Shown one piece after another: positions 22,401 to 34,546 of a stretch of DNA of 64,000 nucleotides; within the stretch, counting starts at the first letter, position 1; every line of letters begins with the position of its first letter. Source of the stretch: Bicyclus anynana (taxonomy: Eukaryota > Arthropoda > Insecta > Lepidoptera > Nymphalidae); NCBI RefSeq assembly GCF_947172395.1, contig NC_069092.1, positions 9,903,418 to 9,967,417 on the forward strand. The letters run 5' to 3'. The translations under genes were made by a program, and so were the position numbers. The notes beneath the pieces are model-generated. The model worked only from the letters and a program-made list of their open reading frames with translations, searched no databases and was not told where the DNA came from.

Positions 22401-23171
22401 TTACGTAATTGAGTTATTTTGTAATTTTTTATGTCGAAACCTTTTAATCAGTGGTGTAACTATACCATCAAAGTCCCAATGAGCATTCATTGTGCTCCTA
22501 AAATTAGCATCTTTTTATTTTAGATATTTCTGAGTCCGTGGTATTTTACCAGACCTGTCACGTTATCACTACCTTCACCACTGTTATTAAGAGAAAATGC
22601 TTTTTGATTGGCAAAAATATACTGATACATATTAAATTACTAGAACTCGAAATCAATATTGCAATCGACCTCTGGGGCAATTATTTTCTTATATTATATC
22701 ATGTAGTTATATAATTGTTATGTACATAGCTTATATAATATTATAGTACTGTTAAAAGCAATAATACGTCAATAATATACTATAAATTAACGCTAGTGCA
22801 ATAGATGTTATTTGAAATTGATATTTTATAGAAAATTCTCAATATATAAATGTTTGAGTGAAAATAATAATAATTATAACAGTTCAGCGAGATCTGATGT
22901 TGAGATTAATGATTATAAGGAACCTTTAGAAATATCATATACCTAATATAACTTTAACAACAAAAAATATTAACAAGTATTTCGGGCCGAAGTAATTATT
23001 ATGGCATAATTAAATACAAAAATATACTTTAGGGCCAAATTGAAATTGTAGCTAAATTGTTATTCTATTAAGTGACGATTTCAATAGCTCTGTCTAATAT
23101 GAGTTACTGATTATCTTCCTCTGTTATTTACCCCAATTTGTTCGTTTTCCTAATTTTGCCAGGCTGCTTTT

Positions 23172-23400
23172 TGACGTGACAACGTCTTATAATTCGATGG
23201 AGGCGGCTGCACACTCCAAAAAAGATGGCGTCATGCGTCATTCCCTCGCCAACTTTTCTAGGGTTGCCAACTTTTTTTACAAGAAATAAAGTAAATTCTG
23301 GTCTATGAAGATTATTAAACAGTATTTTAAAAAAACTAACATTTTCCTTAGAAAAATGCAACCATTCCATCAGTACCTTTTTATGACGTTGTCACGTTCA
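23172..23400. mobile_element. Possible MITE with acgtgacaacgtc ends
   Basis: acgtgacaacgtc at 23174-23186 is repeated in inverse at 23385-23397, with one extra base before the outer tg. The interior is about 200 bp and locally GC-richer on its left side. Confidence 0.45.
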
Positions 23401-25188
23401 ACTATCGTCAGCAAACCGACTTTACAGACAACCGATTTTTTTACTGTCATTAATTACTTTGCCCGTATTATTAACATTAAAGTTTATTAAGATTTATATA
23501 AGCTAAATTTAGAAGATATATTTTTATTGTATAACATAAAACAATGAATTCCGGAATGAGCTAACTTTTATAAAAATTGAACATTTTTAGATTTTTCTTA
23601 AATACATATTTAAAAAAATCATATGAATTCGATTACTGTAAAAACTAAACATAAATTCAAATTTTATTTAAATTTTACAAACCTTGAAGTTGTTAACACA
23701 CTCCGTCCATGATTACTTCATTATTTAAGTACTTAATACGATGGTCTCTTGTTCATGTGACCGTAAAATATCAATGTAACATTTGTGTTAACATTTGAAT
23801 CTTAATATTTAATATCTTCTTTAGAAATACATATTATGGATTGGCTTTTTTAATCATTAAAATGAAATTAAGAAAATATTATACTAGGCTAAGATTAAAC
23901 TTTTCTACTTTTTTCACTATTTCAGAAATAAAATTAAATGTTTTATTTAGAACACCTTGTTGTTATAAAATAATGTTAATTGTATTTTTTAAAAATTATT
24001 ATTCTAATTTACCAATCCTTTTTTTTTTTGGAAAATCTCAATGTAAATTGCTAGAACTACACCCAAATAAGTAATTTATTATTTATGATCTGATTTTTTT
24101 CTCAAACAGTCACCATACTATATTTATGGTGCTAGATTGATTGTTTAATAGCTATAAAAAATCATTAAAAAGGAGCAAAATATGAACTACCCGTTCCAAG
24201 TGGCTATTATTTTTTTAATAAAAAAAAAATATAAAACCCAAAAAAAAATGTAAATTAATTTATAAGTCCGTTTTCTAATTATTATTATCTGTATATTGTA
24301 CAAAACTGAATAATAAGATAAAAGCATTTACAAAATATTTTGAGGCCATAGTTTTGAATGAAAATTCAATGTCGTGGTCAAACCAGGAGGTTAATTGCGC
24401 AACGTATTCGAAATTAAATTAAATTTTCGGTCCTTGCATTCATTTCCTGTAATTGTAATAGGGAACTTATATTTATATACAAAATTATAATTAGTTAACG
24501 TTGATTGCAAGTGCGTTGTGAATTAAACCACAAAGTATCAATAGTATATTGTGATTAAAAAGTTAATATCGTACAAAGATAATGAGGGTCTGTTGCCTGT
24601 TAATAGTTATTTTACGTTGTTTCAAAACGAATTCGTGAAACAATAGACAAATTTGTGAACTGCTAAAATTCAAGATGGCTGCCAATTTTAAATTCCAAAA
24701 TATCATCAATTTCCGAGAATGTTTTGTTCATGTGAATATTTTTTTCTAAATGATTTGTTAAATTTTGATAATCTGAAGAAATATAATTAGGCGTCATTTG
24801 GAAATTCAAGTTTATTTTTGGTATATTTGAAGTAGGCACTTTGGTTGTGCCCATACTAAAATTCTTAATATTTCCTATGCCACTCTGGTTTACGAGTATA
24901 TATTTAGTTAAAGACGATACGCATTAATTTCTTGTCTAGCAGCAGCTATCTGTTACGATTCGTGTTATTTGTGATCTAATTGCTGTAGTTTCTCAGTCAT
25001 AGATTAAAAATGCAGTTCATCTATATTGTTTATGTTTGAAACATTTTTGTGCCATCAACAAACGGACTTTCATTTTATATTTTTATTTGTACTTATACTT
25101 AAATTGTGGCAAATCACACAAGTGCCTTAAAATTAACTTTGTAAATATTTATATGATATTATAATTTTTTTTTTCAAAGTATTATATA

Positions 25189-25194
25189 AATAAA
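25189..25194 (+). terminator. Candidate distal poly(A) signal
   Basis: AATAAA after a T-rich run and followed by attacaattgttttcc. If used, the how 3' UTR would be about 7.8 kb. Repeats resume soon after this point. Confidence 0.35.
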
Positions 25195-26599
25195 GGAGAA
25201 TGAATTATTACAATTGTTTTCCAAAAACAAAATAGAGTATATTTAATTAAATGATTTAGTTAAGTGAGATTGTGCATATTACTTATGTCTGTTTTGATGT
25301 GTGTTTAAGATTGATTTGGCATTAGTAAATATATTATTTAGAAAATGTAAGACTGTCTTTTATTTTATTAATTTAAAGTTTTTATTTAGCTATACTAGTT
25401 ACTACATTTCAAAACTGACCTAACCGATAAGCTTAAGCTACTTGCTTTAGTTTTAATACAGTTGAAATAACAGTTCAAAAACCCGCCAGGGTGGCGCTAG
25501 CGTCCAGGGGCCGGTAAGAATCGGCAGTTTAATTAATACTACATAATATTTTTAATAATTATCAATATTAATCCACAACTGTTGGATTTTTTAGGATTAT
25601 GTAAGTACATAATCCTAAAATATGTCATCATTTGCATTTTATTTCAACGATAGGACGCTTCTGTGGCGCCATCCTAATTTAACATATTATTTTGCCGTTC
25701 ACTTTCATACACAGATGGCTCTGTCACAGGGTTGTCAACTGTACTATAATTTAAAGTATTGTACTATATTTTGTGTCTGCGTACTATACTGTTGAACAAA
25801 TATATAGTACGCAAAAATACATACATATATGTATTATCAACACTGATATCTAACAAACAAAATTTTCATTTTAAATCTTTATAATGATGATATTAACATT
25901 AGTTTACGACAGATGCAATAGCGTCTAGTCTATCCAAACTTGTCTATCGTACTGAGTTCCAAACATTAAACAAACAAATTAATAGCATTTGGTTTTCAAA
26001 AATGTAAAAATCAGATGTGAAAAAGCCATTGACACTCATAATTAAGATAAACAAATCTGTTGATTTTTATGCGTACTATATTCTTTTATTCTTCTGAAAA
26101 AATGTGGCAACCCTAGGTTCTAATTAAATCTATTCTCCTTGTTTTCAATGAATTCATAAAAATATATCTGCCATCCCTAAGAGTAAATTAATTTATTGGG
26201 TACGACCGCGCCTCTTTAGGCATACTCGTAAGTCACTGCACAAGATACACTATAAAATACGAGGCTTAAATGAAAATAAATGAAGAAGAAAAGTATAAGC
26301 TATAATAAAATAATTCTTTGGAAGAAGCATTAATAAATAAATTCTACATTTTGGAATTAGTAGAGCCATCTATTGATAGAACAGTGTACTGCATTACCAA
26401 ATGGAGCGAGCTTTTGGTACACAGAGTAAAATATTTATGTAGTAGATAGGTACACGGAGAGTAGACACTTTTTGTTCGAGCTTCTAACTGCCTTCAGTAG
26501 ATGGCGTTCGTGATAATATCATGTATTCTGTGTTTTAGTAAATAGACGCTGTAGTAATAAATATAATAAAGTACTTAGGTCTATCTAAATCTAAATAAA
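25195..26599. other. Intergenic, no gene seen
   Basis: AT-rich sequence with a perfect 14-bp hairpin at 25589-25620 (ttttaggattatgt, 4-nt loop) and a patch around 25640-25820 rich in gtactata words. No coding signal is recognisable. Confidence 0.5.
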
Positions 26600-26815
26600 A
26601 TAAAAATGATTCTTGAATCTTCCTAAGCGCTAATCTCGACACGGCTAACCCGATTTCTATAATACTTTTTTTTAGAATAGGTACCTAAGTACTCCTTGAA
26701 GTACGAGGATGGTTCTTACGGATTTAGGGTAGCTTATGGTAAGGGTAGGAGTAGGTTAGGAGTAAAGTCCTAAAGGGTAAAAAGTTAAAGCGAAGCATGA
26801 CCGGGTCCGCTAGTA
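26600..26815 (-). repeat. LINE 3'-tail fragment
   Basis: On the minus strand it begins actagcggacccggtcatgc and ends in the cgtgtcgagattagcgctt region. It is related to 4296-4585. Confidence 0.65.
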
Positions 26816-27352
26816 AATAATATACATTATTAACATTCGAATAACGAGGTTAAAATAGGTAGGTATGCGCTGTTAAGTACACTTTAACGGTTGAGTTGAG
26901 GGTGAACCTTGAAACTTACTTTCTAAAGCCACCACAGTCCAAACTGCATAATTAAAATGTTTTTCAGATAGCGTGAGTGGTGACAGTCACCTGTATCGCT
27001 TCATTGGTACTATTATCGTGAATCGCGGCAAAATTTCAAAAGTGATACCTGTCACCCGCACCATCCTATACGAAACGAACTACCTATAGATGCCGTTGTA
27101 TAGTAGGAGCATAGGTTGGAAAACTTTCGCAGTATTCGCATGATCTTGGTCCAAACCACTTTTTACTGTGTCCAAAGTATCTATGAAGCGAAATATTTAC
27201 CTGCTTGTTACTTGACGTCTTGTGTAATGTACCTAGTACCTACCTATCTGAAAATGAGATGTTGAGCTTTACTCAATAACAATCAATACACAAGCACAAT
27301 GCGTAAATGTACCTACCTTTTTAGATCGCAGAACATAGAGCTCTAAGCTGCG
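26816..27352. other. Unassigned intergenic sequence
   Basis: Part (about 26920-27120) shares a patchy similarity with 30500-30620 (ctaaagccaccacagtcc versus ccaaagccacaacggtcc), suggesting an old dispersed repeat. No gene is seen. Confidence 0.4.
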
Positions 27353-28436
27353 GTTATTTATAATAAATAATAATAATAATAATACTTTTATTTCAAACTT
27401 CAATAGGCTCATAGTTATGTTAGTAAAAATACAATGTGTTAGTAACTTATGAACTACTTAAGTATAGTAATATAACTTAAGTATTCTATTTCTAGTACTC
27501 GTAATATGTGTGTCACTGCCGCTCCAATCCATTTGACATGGAACAGCAGTAATTCACATATTTACAGTCCAACCTGCTCGCAATCATTGCTAGAATGCTG
27601 TTGGTGCCGCCCCGCACCCTGCGCACCAAGGATCCACAACGTTTGCGCATTGTGGCGTAAAAACAGTCAACACGCGCATCCGCGAACATCCCCGATGCGC
27701 TACAAAAGCGGGGCAACCCCATCAGCACCCTGAATGCGTTGTTATATTGTACACGGAGAGCGTTATAAGATTTTTGAGAGTATTTGGCCCACAGGCTGCA
27801 CGTGTAGAAACTAGTGCAGTATGCTCTGAACAACGTAATTTTAACGGCATATGAACACCGCGCAAACCTGCGAGCCAGCATATTTGCTCTTACTGATAAC
27901 GCCCTCCGTTCTCTCTCGATGTCAGTGTCGTCTCTAAGGTCAGGGGCCAACATGTGTCCGAGGTACTTGACTTTATTCACTCTCTCTAATGCTACGCGAT
28001 TCAGCGAGATAGGTGGAAGGGTTAGATTTTTAGATGTTTTACCCTCTGCCTCAAAGACCATCACTACACTCTTTTTAGTGTTATAGGCAAGACCATGTTT
28101 CTCCACATAAGCCTCACATACAGCTATGAGCTTCCTGAGACCACAGATTGACGCACTCAACAGCACCATATCATCGGCGTAACTTATGTTATTTAAAGAC
28201 ACTCCATCTATGTAGCAGCCGGTTCTGGTGCTGCTGAGCTCGCCTAGCAAGTCATCCACGTACAGGTTGAATAGCGTAGGTGAGCTTAACCCCCCCTGCC
28301 TCACTCCGCACTCCAACCCATACGAGTCTGACAATGCGCCTGCCCACCGGACATTGTTGACCTGGTTTCTATACCAATATTTAAAAATGTTGGTGAGTTC
28401 TGGAGGTAGTTTTGCTTCCTCCATCTTTCGCCATAG
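27353..28436 (-). mobile_element. 5'-truncated LINE ending in an (AAT)n-type tail
   Basis: On the minus strand the coding remnant 28424-27513 is followed by a 3' UTR and an (ATT)n microsatellite at about 27392-27357, the typical end of a LINE inserted by target-primed reverse transcription. Sequence upstream of 28436 shows no LINE coding, so the copy is 5'-truncated. Confidence 0.85.
27513..28424 (-). pseudogene. Reverse transcriptase fragment of a LINE
   Basis: A 303-codon open frame. It starts inside the reverse transcriptase palm: GVRQGGLSSPTLFN at about residues 40-53 and the catalytic box YADDMVLL at about 82-89. The thumb region follows (NKVKYLGHMLAPD near 150), then a C-terminal domain with RYSQ/KYSQKSYNALRVQYNN-type sequence. 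The N-terminal endonuclease and the fingers are missing. The first ATG is probably an internal Met of a larger ORF. The frame has no stop, so the insertion is not very old. I recognise a non-LTR retrotransposon but cannot fix the clade. Confidence 0.88.
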
Positions 28437-29930
28437 GATATTTATATGTCAGTATTATATGTCAGTTAAAAATAAAGCACCTACCACACAGACATATAGC
28501 ACCTACCTATCCTACCTTTATACATAGGTAGGTACCTATAACTAGCAATTTAATTGCATTTTGAACTTTTGAATGGAATTTTAAATTCACCGTTGCCCGC
28601 TCGCTCTAGGGCACGAGGGAATGAACGGCTGTTTGTTGTAGATACTTACACCTACACGTAGGTAAGTTATATCCCATTTTACGTCCACCCTTTCTCGTCC
28701 CTACGCTTTCCAATTTTATTTTAGTTTACGGAACCTGAAAATGTTTGAAATGTTACACTGAAACAATTTTAATTTAGCAAATTCAAACATTACGGTGCAA
28801 GCAGATTGATTTAGCTACTAGCTAGGTACCTACTTAAGTGCAAATAGTACCATATGTTTTCTGTGATAGAACCTACAATACGTTTTTGTTTTGTCTTCTT
28901 TCTTTAAGACGTAAGATTCGACTTCTGCACGGCTATTATTCTCTAACCATGTTTTGTATAAGTAGGTACTCGTAACTCGCAAGTGTTCTCGCGAGTTTCG
29001 CATTCACCACTATCTTTCTCATTATAAAGTATCGTGTTAAACAGAGAGAGATAGAGGTGAATTCGAAACTCGCAGTTGAGTTATAAGAATATTGTTACAG
29101 AATAGCCTAGCAGCACTAAAACTAACGGTGACGCTGCTGCATGATGGAAACTACAGAAATGCTAGCAAATACTTATGCACTACAAGACGAGTAACCTATC
29201 TCTTTTACTTGTGCATTTCTAAATGAGCAGGTCTATTTAAAGTAGCTACATCTATTGCTTAGTTTGTTAGTCGTTTGAAAATCGGTCAGCAGATAAATGC
29301 GTGACCATAAGTAGAGCATACCTATTTACATCTAGTTTTTAATCAAACTAGGTTGGTAGCACTTAGTTCGATTAAAAACTTGCCTGTAGGTTATTCCTTG
29401 ATTGGCTGTCAGGTGTCACAGCCAAGACGCATAGTCGGTATCCCACCTTGTTATTATCAAAGTAGGTAGGCATGCACTATGATTACTTTGATTTATATGC
29501 ATGAGCTCCAATAAATGATGCATAATTGGGCCCACGTTTTTATTTTTATCGTTTATTGGCCGACCCGCCATAAATCTTCGTCACGTGAACGATAAAATCC
29601 TAAATGATGAATGGGATTCCGTATTTAAGGTTATGAAGACTATGCAGATAACCCTAAGTTAATGGTTTTTCTTTCGCAATCTGTCTTAAAATAACGTTTA
29701 TTGTTAGTGTTGCCCACATCAATTTTATGACTCTGACATGTAAAGAGTGTGGTTTTAAATTCTGGGCAGAATTTTTGTTTGTTGATATGGGTAACTGTTA
29801 TTCCTACAATGCATATTAGGATTTAAAACCTAAGCTTAACGCTGAAAGAATCTCGACAGCGATAAAAGGTAGGGTAGGGTAAGACTAGGTACAAACCTTT
29901 ACATTCTTCGAAGTCTGCTGATTTTACTTC
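28437..29930. other. Intergenic, no gene seen
   Basis: Contains an imperfect inverted repeat at about 28975-29090 (gcgagtttcg and cgaaactcgc cores) and a short fold-back at 29334-29382. No protein-coding or RNA gene is recognisable. Confidence 0.5.
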
Positions 29931-30268
29931 GATGGCCTCCGTGGCGCAGTGGTAAGCGCGGTTGATTTACGGGTACTGGGTTCGATCCCCGGCTGGACAT
30001 ATTTTGGGTTTTCTTAATTAGTCCTGGTCTAGCTGGTGGGAGGCTTTGCCGTGGCTAGTTACCACCCTACCGACAAAGACGTACCGCCAAGCGATTTAGC
30101 GTTCCGGTATGATGTCGTGTAGAAACCGAAAAGAGTGTGGATTTCATCCTACTCCAACCTACAAGTTAGCCCGCTTCCATCTTAGATTGCATCATCACTT
30201 ACCATCAGGTGAGATTGTAGTCAAGGGCTAAATTGTAGACAATAAAAAAAAAATAAAAAAAAAAAAAT
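29931..30268 (+). repeat. tRNA-derived SINE, family A, full-length
   Basis: Starts with the tRNA-like head ggcctccgtggcgcagtgg and B box ggttcgatccc. The body includes gacgtaccgccaagcgattt and ttaccatcaggtgagattg, and it ends in an A-rich tail. RNA polymerase III would be the expected driver of such an element. Confidence 0.93.
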
Positions 30269-30698
30269 ACCAAGATGTTAAGTGTCGATTCGATGCAGTC
30301 TAAGATTGTGGTTTTCTCTATTATTTCAGGTATATAATGGAATACATTGTGTAGAACAGTTTGCTGCATGAGTGTTATATTGGCTTACCTTGATATTAGA
30401 TATTTTATGACCGTAGTTAGCATGATCAAAAGCATAATAAGTCCAGCGTTCAAGTTAAATGTTGCCTTCAAGAAATGCTCAGGCAATTGTAGGAAAGTAT
30501 GTCAAAGGCTAACTTATCGTTGCGTTAACCAACTTGAACTTGCTAACTTCCAAAGCCACAACGGTCCGAACTCCGTAATTGGCTACCTTACGTACTTACC
30601 TGTGGTAGGAGCACAGGATTTTTACATGAGTCTTAATTAAGGGCCTGTAGCCACGTGGCACGACGATTATCTTTCTGCGATCGCAATAGCAAAGATAC

Positions 30699-30935
30699 GT
30701 GATAGCTCAGTGGAAATAATCTCTACCTCGGATTCCGGAAGGTGTGGAATCCGGTCCGGGGCATGCACCTGCAGCTATTCAGTTTAAGAAATGAAATATC
30801 ACATGTCTCAAACTTGCATACCAGAAAATTTACTTAATTTTCTGCGTGTGTGAAGTCTGCCAATCCGCATCATCAACAAACAATCTGAGAGGAGACTCGA
30901 GCTCAGCAGTGAGCCGAATATGGGTTGATAACGAA
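30699..30935 (+). repeat. tRNA-derived SINE, family B
   Basis: Head gtgatagctcagtgg with a decayed B box, then ctgcgtgtgtgaagtctgcc, gagactcgagctcagcagtg and tatgggttgataac. It has a deletion after atccgcat compared with the other copies. Confidence 0.85.
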
Positions 30936-31814
30936 CGATCACATCGCTTTGAAAATTAAATAATCTAAGGGAATGACATTCGGTATCGACAGGTCATGTG
31001 ATTAAATTATCGTTCGAAGTCATTCCCATATTTTTTTTTAGTTTTCCAAGCGTTTGCGTTCGTAAAAAAGAATCGATGTGTCACATGCTCAGACCAATTA
31101 TAGAAGGACCTGTATCACACTCATAGTCACGAACAAAATTGTCTGTCATTTTCTGAAGAAAACGAGCTTAGATTTGGTATATATCTTATACTAAACTAGA
31201 AGTTTTTGCCCGTTTTTTAAACAATTTAATCACACAAAAGGGTATTTTTACGGAGCTCTTTAACCGACGAACACGATTACAACTATTTAACATCGATTCT
31301 ATAGAGACAGTTTTTATAATCGCATTAGATCGTTGATCATATACTTTGACAGAAAAGTCGTCGTCAAGCGAGGCAGGTCCTATACAATAATTTGTCTGAG
31401 GTCACATGGCTACAGACCAAGATATGCCTGGCTATCGCTGCCTTTTAGTCCCTCAATTGATGCAAAGGATGAAAACGTAATGTATGACGATCGATTTTCG
31501 ATCGGTGCAGGTATCTAATTTATTTATTTATACAAAGGTCTCTACCCACTATGCCGTTTAATAATGCACCTCGTCGTCCACCTAACCCCTCAAGGTGAAT
31601 GCTTTATCGTGCAAGCGTCGGAATAAGTATAAATTCATCGGCATTGTTTTTGTCGTGGCGGTGCGTGCAGGGGAGTCCTAGATGGCTAGGGGCAGTCGCT
31701 CGTAAAATTGCACTGAACCTTGGGGGGACCGTCTCAAGACGCCCGTGCATTCTTATTTGAACAGAGTATGGGAAAACACAGATACAACATGATTTTTTTT
31801 ATCCTTAACTTTTA
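30936..31814. other. Intergenic, no gene seen
   Basis: A short hairpin (gggaatgac at 30970-30978 with gtcattccc at 31018-31026) and a GC-richer stretch near 31560-31760 are present. I cannot assign either. Confidence 0.45.
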
Positions 31815-32064
31815 TTTTCTTTCATCTTCTTCGGCCTCGCCTTTTCCCGTTTATACGGGGTCGGCTTTCCCAATCATATAAAAAATAAAAATAGTTTATT
31901 TCGTTAACATCAATCAGTAACAAATAATTAAAGGCTAGAGTCTTCTTTTAAGAGTTGTAAACTCCTGTGACAGAAGACTCCGCTCTTCCATAACAAGCCG
32001 TAATTAAAGATATTTATAATTAATCATAGTGGGTATAACTAAAACTAAAGACATAAAAAAAACA

Positions 32065-32066
<2 letters not shown>

Positions 32067-32102
<36 letters not shown>

Positions 32103-32107
32103 TGTGT
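32067..32107. repeat. (TG)n microsatellite
   Basis: About twenty TG units with one interruption, within the 3' UTR side of the inner LINE. Confidence 0.95.
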
Positions 32108-32150
32108 GTGAGAGAGAGAGTATGTGTGTGCCTTGGGTAATGTACTCGTA

Positions 32151-33062
32151 TTATGTAATACGCTTCAGTAGAGATTCCACTTCTTCATAATTCAATGTTA
32201 ATAAGAATTCTTTTAAAACTTTTTTGCAAGCAAATAAGTTCAATGGATACATATTCAATTTTCTGTTAAGTATGTTATACAAATAACTAGATTGTGAAAA
32301 ATATTGCTTTCGAGCAAAAGCGGTTCTGGTGCGTTCTGTTTTTGCAACAATATATCTATTTCTTTTAGTAGTAGGCTTAAAAGTTAGGGATATGTGCTTT
32401 CTAAGGACCATATTTAAAACATATAGCTTCCTGACTGAGAGTAATTCCGCAATAGAGTATAATTGTGTAGTAGGGAACATATATGGTTTGAAGAGCATGA
32501 TTTTTAGGAGAGAACGCTGGGCACGCTCTAGTTCAAGAAATCTCGTTTTTGATGCGCCACCCCAGGCAGTAATGCAATAGGACATAACTGATTGAGCTAA
32601 TGCTAAATATACGGTAATTAAAATTTTTTTAGACGCAATGTGCCTTAAGTTTTTGAATATCCACCCAAGTTTCCGAATTCTGTTTGATACAAGGTCAATA
32701 TGAGAATACCAAGACATACGATCATCTAATATTACACCAAGGTATTTAAAGGTGGACACCTTTTGTAAGGTCGCGCAATGACAGTTTGCATTGTCTTCTA
32801 TACATGTATGTATTTTTATTTTATAATTTGGGTCTGGTTGGGAACGTTCATAGATTGAAAAGCACATATAGTTTGTTTTTCCAGTATTAAGCGTTAGGAG
32901 GTTTGAATTTAGCCACCTAGCAATATTTCTGAGCCCTTTCTCAGCGTGGTAACGGACATCTTCCCAAGAGTTACCAGTAAATACAATTGCAGTATCATCT
33001 GCGTACGAGAAAATATGTCCATTTCTTATCTTGAGATTGCAAAGTTCGTTGATGTACACCAA
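32151..33062 (-). pseudogene. LINE reverse transcriptase, C-terminal part
   Basis: A 303-codon open frame that begins inside the palm: the catalytic box FSYADDTAIVF lies at about residues 18-28, followed by LNSNLLTLNTGKTNYMCF (primer-grip/thumb region) and TFKYLGVILDD near residue 107. The C-terminal domain ends RKLNMYPLNLFACKK and a stop. The upstream half is in a different frame in the entry for 33026-34546, so this is one broken ORF, not two genes. The clade looks CR1/Jockey-like; not certain. Confidence 0.88.
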
Positions 33063-34546
33063 AAATAAAGTAGGACCAAGAACGCTTCCCTGGGGGACAC
33101 CGTAATTGAATTGATATTTAATTCATTACTGATGTATTTATCAATCTTAACCATTTGAGTACGACCACTTAAGTAGCTCTGGAACAAAGATAATGTTGTA
33201 TCTCTCATTCCGATAGATTCTAGTTTATGTAAGAGTATAGGAACAGAGACAGTGTCAAATGCCTTTTTTAGGTCAAGGAAGACAATAAGACATTTTTTGT
33301 TAGTATCCAGCTTTTCTATTATTAGTGTAGTAAGATTTGTGACAGCATCTTCAGTGGATTTTCCTCGCCTAAAACCAAACTGGGATTCTGATAGTATAGC
33401 GCGTTGTTCTAGGTAGCTTAGTAGTCGGTTATTAATTAATTTTTCTATTATTTTTGAGATAGCAGGGAGTACTGAAATCGGTCTGTAGTTGCTCACATCA
33501 TCGCTGTTACCACATTTATGCACAGGTGTTATGACTGATTTTTTTAAGAGTGAGGGGAAAATATCTGTACTAAAACATATATTTGCAAGGTGCACAATAA
33601 TAGGAGTTATTACGTTATTAGCAAGTTTGAGGAATTCCGTAGGAATGTTATCCCATCCCGACGCACTACTGGTCTTCAGGCTCATAAGTACTGCACTAAC
33701 TTCTTTGACATCTGTGTCGAGCAAGCCAAAAGAAGAATAGTGGGTGTAGGATGTAGTAACTAGCGTAGATGACAGTTGCTGCATGTTATTTTGAAGAATA
33801 TCTTTGGCCAAGGATTCCCCAATACTGACAAGAAAAGAATTAACACAGTTAACAGATTCAGAAGGAGAAGACTTAATTCTCAACAGTTCTGTAGCGTTAT
33901 TGTTTGAGCTATTTAAGTGTGTAAAATTTTTAATATTCTTCCAGAGAGCTTTATAATTTTTAGAATTAGCCAACTGCTCTTTTTCATAGTTCCGTTTAAG
34001 TTTTTTAATTAAGTTATTACAAAAATTACGATACCTTTTATATACATTTTTTAAATTTTCGTCGGATGGGTTGTGACGCACTCTTTTTTGTAATTTATTT
34101 CTATGTCGAATGCAGCGCAGAATTCCTGGAGTTATCCATGGTTTAATAACGCGTTTATTTTTAGGTAGTAGTATAGTTCTAGTGTTTTTATCTAATGAAT
34201 CCTTAATTTCATTTGTTAACTTTTCAATTAATAGTTCTGGGTTATTGTAACTTAGTAGAGTATATAAATTTTTATTAGTAAAATTTTGTAGTGCTTCATT
34301 ATAGTCTGTAATAGTTTTCATTTTTGGGCACCGTCTGTCATCAATATTTGATAAGCATAAAAGTACCATGAGGTGATCGGTGATAGTAGTATTCAATACG
34401 GCTATAAACGCAGAATGTTTAGATTTTTCCAATTTTAGGAGAATATGGTCTAAACAATTGTCTTGTCGGGTTGGAAACGAATGACCAGGAAGCAGACCAT
34501 GATGAGTAATCATATTCAGATAATTTATTCTATTATGTGGCGCCAT
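33026..34546 (-). pseudogene. LINE endonuclease end and reverse transcriptase N-terminal part
   Basis: A 506-codon frame. Residues about 20-66 look like the end of an AP endonuclease (FPTRQDNCLDHILLK, then a TDH in place of the usual SDH). The reverse transcriptase begins near residue 335 (KSVITPVHK) with NYRPISVLP near 350, FGFRRGKSTEDAV near 400 and the catalytic FLDLKKAFD near 424. After about residue 475 the frame is lost: a net one-base deletion just before the expected GVPQGS motif shifts reading into the 32151-33062 frame. Its first codons overlap the end of the outer RTE element and are not native. Confidence 0.88.

Larger units (their letters stand above)
17441..25194 (+). other. how: Putative long 3' UTR and downstream tract of how
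   Basis: About 7.7 kb of AT-rich sequence without recognisable coding exons and almost without the SINE and LINE repeats that crowd both sides. This fits a long 3' UTR, which how/quaking genes often have. Candidate poly(A) signals occur at 18667 and 25189. Pumilio-type TGTAAATA sits at 18629-18636 and 25140-25147. A GC-richer patch at about 20150-20340 is unassigned. The true 3' end cannot be fixed without transcripts. Confidence 0.45.
31881..34530 (-). mobile_element. LINE inserted inside the RTE element
   Basis: A 5'-truncated non-LTR retrotransposon of about 2.65 kb. It retains the end of an AP-type endonuclease, a complete-looking reverse transcriptase split by one frameshift, a 3' UTR with a (GT)n tract at 32067-32107 and a small stem (gagtcttct 31938-31946 with agaagactc 31972-31980), and an A/T-rich 3' end at about 31881. 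Confidence 0.85.

Noticed and set aside
25589..25620. Hairpin as a bacterial-type terminator
   Set aside because: The genome is eukaryotic; the hairpin has no such role here.
32151..34546. Two separate host genes with reverse transcriptase domains
   Set aside because: They are halves of one LINE ORF broken by a frameshift, with a LINE 3' UTR and truncated 5' end.
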